DNA of 64,000 nt from Streptomyces viridochromogenes DSM 40736 (GTDB lineage Bacteria; Actinomycetota; Actinomycetes; Streptomycetales; Streptomycetaceae). The notes beneath the pieces were generated by a model. That model did not search any database. It saw only the letters and a program-made list of their open reading frames with translations, and was not told the origin of the DNA. The position numbers and the translations under genes are program-made. The stretch is taken from the NCBI RefSeq assembly GCF_000158955.1, contig NZ_GG657757.1, forward strand, positions 3,275,866 to 3,339,865. The letters are read 5' to 3'. Numbering within the stretch: position 1 is the first letter of the stretch; each line of letters begins with the position of its first letter. This document shows positions 18,439 to 26,948 of this stretch, in pieces.

Positions 18439-20295
18439 CTACTCGGCGACCACGAGCCGGAGACGGCGTCGCAGACGCGGGCCCGACCCGCGGTCGCGGC
18501 CACGCAACTCCTGGACGAGAGCCACGAGTGCGGTCAGGCCCCAGGCGACGGAGAACGCTGTCACCTGGGCATGCGATCCGAAAGCCAGCCAGCTGACCCC
18601 CAGCCCGGCCAGCGTGATGCCGGAGGCCGCCACAAGAGCCGAGTGCCGCCGGGGGCGCAGGGTCCGGACCAGGCACAGCGCGGCGAGGACGAGGACCGGA
18701 GCAGCCAGGAGGGACATCGTGGCGTGCCCCGTGTAGTCCAGGGAGACCATGGCCGACGCGGGCTCGTACCCACCGTCGTACCCCTCCTGGAACAGTGTGT
18801 GACCCGAGGGGTCCTCGTCCAGTTCGTAGTAGTTCTTGTAGTAGATGCCGTAGTAGTAGAGAGGGCCGTCGAAGTCGTCTTCGTGTACGAAGGCGTAGTC
18901 GCTCTCCTCGACCGCTGCCCCGGCGGTGACGCCCGCGATGACCAAGGCGCCGGCTCCCCACCACAGAAGGGCGGATGTCACGGGGCACCAGCGGAACGCG
19001 ACCAGTCCGAGGGCGGCGACCGCCGACAACGGTACGAGGAAGCCGCTCACCGGCTGTAGGTCCTGGTGGCCGAGGACGACCACGGCCGAGACCACGATCC
19101 CCAGGAGGGCAACGACGCGGTTCCCGCCCGGAAGGCGGCGCCATCTGCGCGCGGACGGTGGGGCGGCGGAGTCCGTCCGGCCGGGACCGCTGGCGGTCGC
19201 CGCCGATGGTGCGGCCGGTGCCTGATCGCCGTGGGTGGTCGCCGCCTCGTCCGGGACGGTGGGAGGCGCTGGGGTGGTGGGAGGCGTCGGGGTGGTGGGA
19301 GGCGCCGGGGAGGTGGCAGCCGCCGGGGAGGTGGCAGCCGCCGGGGTGGCAGCCGCCTGCGCCGGCAGCGATGCGGCCTGGGTCTGCTGTTCGGCCAGCA
19401 TCGTCCGCCCGGGCCCCGCCCCGAGTGGCGGGGCCGGCGGGACTGGCGGGGCCGCCGGCAGGGCAGGGGCTTCTGTCCCCGCGAGGGCCAGAGCCCGCTG
19501 CATCTCGCCCATGCCGGCGAAGCGTTGCTCACGGTCCTTCGACAGCGCCCGGAGCACGACGGCGTCGACCGCCGCCGGGATCTGCGGCCGCAGCCTGGAC
19601 GGGCCGACAGGCTCCTTGCTGATGTGCTGGTGCATCACGGCGAACGGGGAGTCGCCGATGAAAGGCGGGCGTCCGGTGAGCAGTTCGTACAGAAGGCAGC
19701 CCGTGGCGTACTGATCGGAGCGACCGTCGATCGCTTCACCCGTCAGCTGCTCCGGTGACAGATAAGCAGGGGTCCCGACGGTCATTCCGGTCGCCGTCAG
19801 GCGGGTGGTGGTCTCCGCCACCACCTTGGAGATCCCGAAGTCCAGGACCTTCACCCCGCCTTCGGCGGTGAGCATGACGTTGGAGGGCTTGATGTCCCGG
19901 TGAACCAGGCCCCGCCCGTGGCTGTGGGCCAGGGCCTCGGCGATCCCCTGGCTGACGGCGAGGGCCCGCTCGACCGTGAACGGCCCCTCGGCCAGGGCGT
20001 CCGCCAGGGTGCGGCCGTCGATGAACTCCATGATGAGGAAAGGAGTCGTCTCGCCGTCCCGGACGTCCTCACCGACGTCATGCAGGACGGCGATGTTGCG
20101 GTGGCTGAGCGAGGCAACGGTACGGGCCTCCCGGCGGAACCGGACCCGGAACTCCTCGTGCCTGGTCAGCTCCGGCGGCAGGAGCTTCACAGCGACCGGA
20201 CGACCGAGCTCCCGGTCCGTGGCGCGCCAGACCTGGCCCATACCGCCACGCCCTGCTTCTTCGATCAGCTCGTACCGCCCGGCGAGTACCCGCAT
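18439..20295 (-). CDS. Membrane Ser/Thr protein kinase with six-helix C-terminal domain
   Basis: 618 residues. Complete Hanks-type kinase (residues ~8-270): glycine loop GRGGMG, Lys37 (VAVK), HRDIKPSN catalytic loop, DFG, and SPEQ in place of APE. The linker has low-complexity Pro/Thr/Ala runs. The C-terminal third has about six transmembrane helices, with an acidic, Tyr-rich outside loop between the third and fourth (YYYGIYYKNYYELDEDP, around 18790-18860). There are no PASTA repeats. It heads an operon with two lipoproteins and a membrane protein. Sensing would be through the membrane domain or the Tyr-rich loop. Confidence 0.9.
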   Translation of the reverse strand: MRVLAGRYELIEEAGRGGMGQVWRATDRELGRPVAVKLLPPELTRHEEFRVRFRREARTVASLSHRNIAVLHDVGEDVRDGETTPFLIMEFIDGRTLADALAEGPFTVERALAVSQGIAEALAHSHGRGLVHRDIKPSNVMLTAEGGVKVLDFGISKVVAETTTRLTATGMTVGTPAYLSPEQLTGEAIDGRSDQYATGCLLYELLTGRPPFIGDSPFAVMHQHISKEPVGPSRLRPQIPAAVDAVVLRALSKDREQRFAGMGEMQRALALAGTEAPALPAAPPVPPAPPLGAGPGRTMLAEQQTQAASLPAQAAATPAAATSPAAATSPAPPTTPTPPTTPAPPTVPDEAATTHGDQAPAAPSAATASGPGRTDSAAPPSARRWRRLPGGNRVVALLGIVVSAVVVLGHQDLQPVSGFLVPLSAVAALGLVAFRWCPVTSALLWWGAGALVIAGVTAGAAVEESDYAFVHEDDFDGPLYYYGIYYKNYYELDEDPSGHTLFQEGYDGGYEPASAMVSLDYTGHATMSLLAAPVLVLAALCLVRTLRPRRHSALVAASGITLAGLGVSWLAFGSHAQVTAFSVAWGLTALVALVQELRGRDRGSGPRLRRRLRLVVAE

Positions 20296-20581
20296 GGCGC
20301 TCCCCCCGTTCCGCGTCAGGGTGCGAAACCCTCACGCACAAACCGCCCCCGGAGCGCGCCCTGAATCAGCCCACCCGCACGCCAACCGTACTGGCTGATT
20401 TCCACACGTTGAGCGTCGTGAACACCCGAATAGGAGCGCACACCTGGCGCGCGCCCCTACCGCGCACAACCGCGCCGGGAGCGCACGCCGGCCCGTTGTC
20501 CGCGCGCCATAGGCCGTCGGCAGCCGCCGACGAACGGCAGCGCCGGCGAACGGCAGTTCCCCGGCTCGATCAGCGGAGCGC

Positions 20582-21439
20582 CTACGCGTCCTTGAACTCC
20601 TGTCGCTGCCGCCCGAGCCCCTCGATCTCCAGCTCCACCACATCCCCGGCCCGAAGGAACGGCTTCGGCTCAGGCTCCCCCAGCGCCACCCCCGCCGGCG
20701 TCCCGGTGTTGATGACATCCCCGGGATACAGCGTCATGAAGTGACTGAGGTACCGCACGACCTCCCCCACCGGGAAGATCTGCTCGGCGGTCGTCCCGTC
20801 CTGCTTCAACTCCCCGTTGACCCACAGCCGCAGCGACAGCCGCTGCGGATCCGGCACCTCGTCCGCCGTCACCAGCCACGGCCCGAGCGGATTGAACGTC
20901 TCGCAGTTCTTCCCCTTGTCCCAGGTCCCGCCCCGCTCGATCTGGAACTCCCGCTCGGACACGTCGTGCGCCACCGCGTACCCGGCGACGTGCGCGAGCC
21001 CTTCCTCCGCGGACTCCAGATACCTGGCCGTACGCCCGATGACGACGGCCAGCTCGACCTCCCAGTCGGTCTTGCGGGACGCGCGCGGCACGAGCACCGT
21101 GTCGTTCGGCCCGACCACCGTGTCCGGGGCCTTCATGAAGAGCACGGGCTCGGAGGGCGGCTCGGCGCCGGTCTCGCGCGCGTGGTCGTGGTAGTTCAGC
21201 CCGATGCAGACGATCTTGCCGATCCGCCCCAGCGGCGGCCCGACCCGCAACCCGGTGGCATCCAGGACGGGCAGCTCGCCGGAGTCGGCGGCGGCACGGA
21301 TCCGGCCCAGCGCCTCCTCGTCCGCGAGCAGCGCACCGTCGATGTCCGCGACGACGCCCGACAGGTCCCGCAGAACCCCCTCGGCGTCGAGCAGCGCGGG
21401 CCGCTCCGCCCCCGCCGTACCGACTCGCAGCAGCTTCAT
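20582..21439 (-). CDS. Fumarylacetoacetate hydrolase family protein
   Basis: 285 residues from ATG 21439, with GGGAG upstream. The FAH fold is shown by IVCIGLNYHDHARE, PVLFMKAPDTVVGPND, DWEVELAVVIG (metal-binding Glu/Asp), GYAVAHDVSERE, GPWLV, and the C-terminal INTGTPAGVALG. Members hydrolyse or isomerise 2-keto acid products of aromatic degradation, or decarboxylate oxaloacetate-like substrates. The specific reaction cannot be told from sequence. It is probably monocistronic: a 286-base gap to the divergent kinase start shows no gene. Confidence 0.9.
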   Translation of the reverse strand: MKLLRVGTAGAERPALLDAEGVLRDLSGVVADIDGALLADEEALGRIRAAADSGELPVLDATGLRVGPPLGRIGKIVCIGLNYHDHARETGAEPPSEPVLFMKAPDTVVGPNDTVLVPRASRKTDWEVELAVVIGRTARYLESAEEGLAHVAGYAVAHDVSEREFQIERGGTWDKGKNCETFNPLGPWLVTADEVPDPQRLSLRLWVNGELKQDGTTAEQIFPVGEVVRYLSHFMTLYPGDVINTGTPAGVALGEPEPKPFLRAGDVVELEIEGLGRQRQEFKDA

Positions 21440-21587
21440 GATCACGTCTCCCTCGATCGCGGGCGCCCGCCGGAGGCGTGCGGCCCGGATGCGGCGGGGC
21501 AGCCATCGGAGGACTGGTCGATCCTCCAAGCTGCGAGGTCACTCCGCAATACCCAGTTCACGTACTGGACCGTCGGAGCAACATTGA

Positions 21588-24500
21588 TCAGGAGGGCTCG
21601 TCGGGGTGGATGGTGTCCGCCAGTTCGCCCGCTTCGGCCAGTTCGGGGGCGAGCCGGGCGAGGGTTCGGAGCCGGATCGCGTAGGCACGGCGCTGGGTGT
21701 CGGTGCCATGCTCGGCGATGGCCTGGGCGAGTCGGCGTGCCTGGTCGGTGTCGCCACTGGCCACGGCGGCCACGGTGGCGAAGAACGCCCCGGTGATGCC
21801 GGTGAGCAGGTCCTGGCCGGCGGCGAGGACGCGATACAGGAGCGGGATATCTGCCTGGTCGACGGCGGTGAAGGCGCGCTCGGTCGCGACGTCCGGGTCC
21901 GTGACGATCTCGTAGGCCTGGTCGTGAGAGAGGGTTTCCGCGAGCTGGAGGATGGCCAGGTGCCGGCGTGCTTCGGGGTCATCTGTTCCGGCGAGCAGTG
22001 CCTGGACTTCCGGTGTGCTCAGGGTGCTGTGGTGCTCGACGAGGAAGTCTTTGGACTCCGTCCAGGTGGGGGTCGCGATCCACTCGTAGAGCGTCTGCCG
22101 GACCGCGTGGTTGTGCCTTTCACGTTCCAGGATGCTGTCGAGGCCTTCGGCATCGACCTGGCCGAGGACGTTGGTGAGGTTGTCGATAGCCGGCTCCTCG
22201 GGGAGGAGGGCCGCTGCCAGTTCCAGGTGATGGCGGAAGTCCGGTTGCCGGAGCAGGTCGGCATGCGTGTGCAGGAAGGCTTCGACGGCGGGCCAGTGGG
22301 TGGCCTGGGCCCATTGGAGGAGAAGGTCCCAGATGTGGTCGGGGAGGGGGTCTACGGCCCAGTCGGGAAGTCGCGGATCCTGGATGCCGAGGCTCGTTGC
22401 GGCCGTCCGTACCCGCCGCCTGGCGCGGCTCAGGGGTGACGGGTCGCCGACAGCGCAGGCCTGCGCCGCCCGGACCAATTCTTCTACGGCAAGACTGGAG
22501 TCGGCGTGTGTGGCGAGGTACGCGGCGTAGTGGGCTCGGAGTTCCGCTTGGGCAAGTGGGTGGAGTCCCAGGTCGGTGATGGTGTCCCCCCAGGCGGAAG
22601 AGACGACGCCCATCTCACTGTGCCGGTCGGACAGGTCCTTCAGGGACGTGGCGAGGTCGGGTAGATAGGCAACCGGGTTGGCCTGAGCAAGGGTGCGGCG
22701 GATCTCAACAGCTTCAGTGATCGAAGCCAGCGCCGCCTCCCGATCCCCGACCTCACCCTGACAGTTGGAGAGGGTACTCAGAGACCCGGCGAAGTCAGGC
22801 AGGTGGGCAGCCGGGTTGACCTGAGCAAGAGCGCGGCGGATCTCAACAGCTTCAGTGATCGAAGCCAGCGCCGCGTGCCGCTCCCCGGCCTCACCCTGCT
22901 CGATGGAGAGATTGTTCAGGGACATCGCGAGGTCAGGTAGATAGGCAGCCGGGCTGACCTGAGCAAGAGCACGGCGGATCTCAACAGCTTCAGTGATCGA
23001 GGCCAGCGCCCCCTCCGCGTCCCCAGCGTCATGCTGACAGCCGGAGAGATTGTTCAGGGACATCGCGAGGTCGGACAGGAAGGCAGCCGGGCTCTCCTGA
23101 GTAAGGACCCGGAAATGGCCGACAGCTTCAGTGACCGAGACCAGCGCCGCCTGCCGGTCCCCGACCTCACTCTGCCGGACGGAGAGATTGTTCAGGGACG
23201 TGGCGAGATCAGGAAGGTAGGCAGCAGCGTTGGCCTGAGCAAGAGCGCGGCGGATCTCAACGGCTTCAGTGATCGAAGCCAATGCCGCGTGCCGCTCCCC
23301 GGCCTCACCCTGCTCGATGGAGAGATTGTTCAGGGACATCGCGAGGTCAGGTAGGTAGGCATCTGGGCTGACCTGAGCAAGAGCACGGTAGGAGTCGACA
23401 GCTTCAGTGATCGAAGCCAGCGCCGCCCCCCGATCCCCGACCTCCCTCTGACAACCGGAGAGGTTGTTCAGGGACGTAGCGAGGTTGGGCAGGAAGGCAT
23501 CCGGGGTGACCTGAGCAAGAGCGCGGTAGTGGTCGACAGCTTCAGTGATCGAAGCCAGCGCCGCCCCCCGATCCCCGACCTCCCTCTGACAACCGGAGAG
23601 GTTGTTCAGGGACATGGCGAGGTCGGGCAGGAAGGCATCTGGGCTGACCTGAGCAAGAGCGCGGTAGTGGTCGACAGCTTCAGTGATCGAAGCCAGCGCC
23701 GCCTCCCGATCCCCCGTCGCACCCTGCCGGTTGGAGAGGTTGTTCAGGGACCCGGCAAGGTCCGGCAAGTAGGCATCTGGGCTGACCTGAGCAAGAGCGC
23801 GGTAGTGGTCGACAGCTTCAGTGATCGAAGCCAGCGCCGCCTCCCGCTCCCCGACCTCACCCTGCCGATTGGAGAGGTTGTTCAGGGACCCGGCGAAGTC
23901 AGGCAGGTGTGCAGCCGGGCTCTCCTGAGCAAGAGCGCGGCGGATCTCAACGGCTTCAGTGATCGAAGCCAGCGCCCCCTCCCGATCCCCGCTCTCACTC
24001 TGCCGGATGGCGAGGTTGTTCAGGGACGAGGCGAGGTCGGGCAGATGGGCGGCCGGGCTGACCTGAGCAAGAGCGCGGCGAATCTCAACGGCTTCAGTGA
24101 TCGAAGCCAGCGCCGCCGCCCGGTCCCCCACCTCACCCTGCTGGACGGAGAGGTTGTTCAAGGACATGGCGAGGTCGGCGAGGTAGGCAGCCGGACTGAC
24201 CTGAGCAAGAGCGCGGTAGTGGTCGACAGCTTCAGTGATCGAAGCCAGCGCCGCCTGCCGGTCCCCGACCCCACCCTGGTAGCCAGAGAGGTTGTTGAGG
24301 GAGGCAGCGAGGTCGGACAGGTAGGCAGCCGGGCTCTCCTGAGCAAGGACGCGGCGGATCTGTACGGCTTCAGTGATCGAGGCCAACGCCCCATACCGGT
24401 CCCCCGTCTCACTCTGCTGGACGGAGAGGTTGTTCAGAGACGAAGCGAGATCGGACAGATGGGCCTCCGGGCTCTCCTGAGCAAGAGCACGGCGGATCTG

Positions 24501-26948
24501 TACGGCTTCAGTGATCGAGGCCAACGCCCCATACCGGTCCCCCGTCTCACTCTGCTGGACGGAGAGGTTGTTCAGAGACGAAGCGAGATCGGACAGATGG
24601 GCCTCCGGGCTCTCCTGAGCAAGAGCACGGTAGGCGTCGACAGCTTCAGTGGCTGAGGCTAGCGCCGCCTCCCGGTCGTCCCCGACCCCACCCTGACAGC
24701 TGGAGAGGCTGTTCAGGGACATGGCGAGCTCGGGCAGATAGGCAGCCGGACTGACCTGGGCAAGGGCGCGGCAGATCTCGACGGCTTCGGTGATGTAACC
24801 GAGAGCCGCCCGCCAGTCCCCGACAGCGACTTCACGATGGCTGGTGCGCTGGAGCTGTCGAGCTAACGCAGCGGGGTGGGTCGCGCCATCGGCCCGCAAG
24901 ATCGACAGGCGCCGAAGGTCGGCCTGCAGACCGAGTTCGGGCAGACCGATCGTCGTGAAGGGAATGGCGTCGGCGAGATCGTCGAGCCAGGGCACCGTCG
25001 GCTCGTCGTCGACGAGCTGGTGGAGAGCGGTCAGCGCGGTACCGCCTTGTTCTGCGGCGACCTGGAGGACGGGTCTCCATCGGTCTGCACCAACACTGGC
25101 CCAGGCCTTCACCATGCGTGCGGCGCTGTCGGGCGCGGCCATGGCGGCGCGGTTGAGCTGGCGCAGGGCGGCCAGGAGACGATCGTCGTCGAGGCCGTAC
25201 AGGATGCCGGGGAGCAGGTCTTCGTCGTCGTGGAGTTGATGGAGGGTGAGGTGGTCGGCGATCGGGTCTGGGCGCAGGACGAGGGGTTCGTCGGGGCCGG
25301 GCTGCAGGCAAGTCGTCAGGGTGGTGCGGACGGTCTCGCGCCATTCGGCGGCGTCGGCAAGCTCCTCCACGGCGCACAGTGCGACGTTGATCGCTTTGCG
25401 TGTGGTGGGTGCGCGCAGGGTGAGGCTGGCGACGGCCCGGTTCAGGACGTCCAGGGGCGCATCGGCGTCTCGGCCGAGCCTTGCGTTCTTTCTGTAGGTC
25501 TGGGCCCAGTAGGTGTGTTCATGGGTGAGGACTTCTTCGTAGAGGTCCTGACGCGTGGTGGGCAGTCGGCTGGGACTGCGGGCTGCCAGCAGGGCCAGCA
25601 GGACGTGGTCGAGAGTGGTCCAGTCGGTGGGGGCGGCCCGGTCGGCGGCATCGAGGTCGAGGTCGTCATCGGGACCATGGTGGAAAGTGCGGGCGGCGCG
25701 GCGGAAGAGGGCCGCGCCAGCGGGGTGTTCGGGCGGCAGGTGGAGAGGGGCACTCTCGCGGACAAGGTGACCGTCGCGGTTCCACGTTCCGCGCAGGGCC
25801 GTGAGCCACTGGCCGTCGATGGCGCGGGCGGTCATGACGACGATCGCGGGTGCCGCGCCGCTGTCGATGCGGCGTTTGAGGATGGTCAGGAGCTGTTCGG
25901 CGTCGGCGGTGCGGGCGTCGGCGTAGTCGAGGACGATGAGGGTCGGTGAGACGACGGTGCCGAGCCAGTCCCACCCGGTCGGACGCTCGCGCAGGTAGCC
26001 GGTGTACCAGCCGTGCCGGGTCGCCAGTTGGTGGGCGAGTTCCAGGGCGAGCCGGGTCTTGCCCGCGCCACCGACGCCATGGACGACGGTGACGCCGGTG
26101 TAGGCCCCCATCGCTACCGTGTGGCACCAGTGGGTGAGGATGGTCAGCTCGTCCCGGGCCTGGAAGGGCACGACCGCGTGCTCGGCCCGTAGCGCTTGCA
26201 AGGGTCGGTGGACCGCTGGGTCCAGCGCCACGTACGGCGGGCGCAGCGGCTGGTCGTCGGGGCGGTCGGCCGGGGTGTGGGTGTCGCGTTCGCGCCAGGC
26301 ACGGCGGATGTCGACGGCGAGGCGCCAGGTCCAGTCACGGGCGTAGCGGGCGCCGGCGGCAGCCGCCTCGGCGAAAGCGGCACCGGTGCCGAGGATGGGT
26401 GAGGAGGGCAGGGCGCGCGCGACGCCGACCGGGTCGATCAGCAACAGCGGCCTCGACGGTCCCGTCAGGTCGGCCTGGACGAGTTCGTCGAAGCCGTCGG
26501 GGCGGCCGTCCCATACATCCGCATCCGGCGGACGGATGCCGTCGGGCTCGTCGATCCACACGCCCAGAAGGGCATGCGCTGCGCGCCCCGGCTGAGGTGG
26601 GTCGAGGACGAGGACGAGGGGATGCAGGCCGGAGTGGAGGCAGGCGCCGGCCAGGATCAGGGCGAGGTCCAGGCAGGTGGCGTGCTTGGGGCACCACAGC
26701 ACCTCGCCGGGCTGGCGGATGACCTGCCGACCGGGATCGTCGGAGGGCGCTTCGTGGGAGTAGGTGATCCCGGCACCGGCCACCGCCTCGTAGACGGCCT
26801 GGGCCTGCCCGAGTCGGCTGTCGGCAGGGGGCCCGGGCAGGTGGAGCAGGGCGGCGACCTCGTCGGGCAGCACGTACTTGGCCAGCGCGGCCGGTTCCCC
26901 TTCGAGGGACCAGCGGGGCCACGAACCGGTGGACGTGAGGGCTCTCAT
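21588..26948 (-). CDS. Transglutaminase-like domain + STAND NTPase + TPR-array protein, NLR-like
   Basis: 1786 residues; its ATG overlaps the stop of the upstream hydrolase gene. Residues ~50-180 contain a Cys92-His125-Asp172 triad in contexts (TCLDLALILAGACLHSG; HALLGVW; LLIDPVG) typical of transglutaminase/papain-like folds. The STAND-type NTPase has Walker A GVGGAGKT (291-298) and Walker B LIVLDYAD (337-344), then a helical region. Residues ~721-1455 are sixteen 46-residue TPR-like repeats with consensus EAVxxxRALAQxSPxAxLPDLAxSLNNLS. A ~330-residue helical C-terminal region ends the protein. One TTA codon encodes Leu695. Effector, switch and repeat sensor is the plan of NLR and Avs-type immune proteins. 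I infer an antiphage or conflict role. The protease assignment rests on motif reading only. Confidence 0.8.
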   Translation of the reverse strand: MRALTSTGSWPRWSLEGEPAALAKYVLPDEVAALLHLPGPPADSRLGQAQAVYEAVAGAGITYSHEAPSDDPGRQVIRQPGEVLWCPKHATCLDLALILAGACLHSGLHPLVLVLDPPQPGRAAHALLGVWIDEPDGIRPPDADVWDGRPDGFDELVQADLTGPSRPLLLIDPVGVARALPSSPILGTGAAFAEAAAAGARYARDWTWRLAVDIRRAWRERDTHTPADRPDDQPLRPPYVALDPAVHRPLQALRAEHAVVPFQARDELTILTHWCHTVAMGAYTGVTVVHGVGGAGKTRLALELAHQLATRHGWYTGYLRERPTGWDWLGTVVSPTLIVLDYADARTADAEQLLTILKRRIDSGAAPAIVVMTARAIDGQWLTALRGTWNRDGHLVRESAPLHLPPEHPAGAALFRRAARTFHHGPDDDLDLDAADRAAPTDWTTLDHVLLALLAARSPSRLPTTRQDLYEEVLTHEHTYWAQTYRKNARLGRDADAPLDVLNRAVASLTLRAPTTRKAINVALCAVEELADAAEWRETVRTTLTTCLQPGPDEPLVLRPDPIADHLTLHQLHDDEDLLPGILYGLDDDRLLAALRQLNRAAMAAPDSAARMVKAWASVGADRWRPVLQVAAEQGGTALTALHQLVDDEPTVPWLDDLADAIPFTTIGLPELGLQADLRRLSILRADGATHPAALARQLQRTSHREVAVGDWRAALGYITEAVEICRALAQVSPAAYLPELAMSLNSLSSCQGGVGDDREAALASATEAVDAYRALAQESPEAHLSDLASSLNNLSVQQSETGDRYGALASITEAVQIRRALAQESPEAHLSDLASSLNNLSVQQSETGDRYGALASITEAVQIRRVLAQESPAAYLSDLAASLNNLSGYQGGVGDRQAALASITEAVDHYRALAQVSPAAYLADLAMSLNNLSVQQGEVGDRAAALASITEAVEIRRALAQVSPAAHLPDLASSLNNLAIRQSESGDREGALASITEAVEIRRALAQESPAAHLPDFAGSLNNLSNRQGEVGEREAALASITEAVDHYRALAQVSPDAYLPDLAGSLNNLSNRQGATGDREAALASITEAVDHYRALAQVSPDAFLPDLAMSLNNLSGCQREVGDRGAALASITEAVDHYRALAQVTPDAFLPNLATSLNNLSGCQREVGDRGAALASITEAVDSYRALAQVSPDAYLPDLAMSLNNLSIEQGEAGERHAALASITEAVEIRRALAQANAAAYLPDLATSLNNLSVRQSEVGDRQAALVSVTEAVGHFRVLTQESPAAFLSDLAMSLNNLSGCQHDAGDAEGALASITEAVEIRRALAQVSPAAYLPDLAMSLNNLSIEQGEAGERHAALASITEAVEIRRALAQVNPAAHLPDFAGSLSTLSNCQGEVGDREAALASITEAVEIRRTLAQANPVAYLPDLATSLKDLSDRHSEMGVVSSAWGDTITDLGLHPLAQAELRAHYAAYLATHADSSLAVEELVRAAQACAVGDPSPLSRARRRVRTAATSLGIQDPRLPDWAVDPLPDHIWDLLLQWAQATHWPAVEAFLHTHADLLRQPDFRHHLELAAALLPEEPAIDNLTNVLGQVDAEGLDSILERERHNHAVRQTLYEWIATPTWTESKDFLVEHHSTLSTPEVQALLAGTDDPEARRHLAILQLAETLSHDQAYEIVTDPDVATERAFTAVDQADIPLLYRVLAAGQDLLTGITGAFFATVAAVASGDTDQARRLAQAIAEHGTDTQRRAYAIRLRTLARLAPELAEAGELADTIHPDEPS
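22580..24793 (-). repeat. Tandem 138-bp coding repeats (TPR array)
   Basis: The GCTTCAGTGATCGA-type motif recurs at 22711, 22849, 22987, 23125 and 23263, exactly 138 bp apart, up to about 24784. There are 16 units including one degenerate end unit; one unit is 3 bp longer. Units differ mostly at a few surface-type residues, so the array is homogenised at DNA level. Confidence 0.95.

Noticed and set aside
22580..24793. Regular repeats that could be mistaken for a CRISPR array or satellite
   Set aside because: The 138-bp period is in frame throughout, encodes TPR-like helices, and there are no unique spacers.
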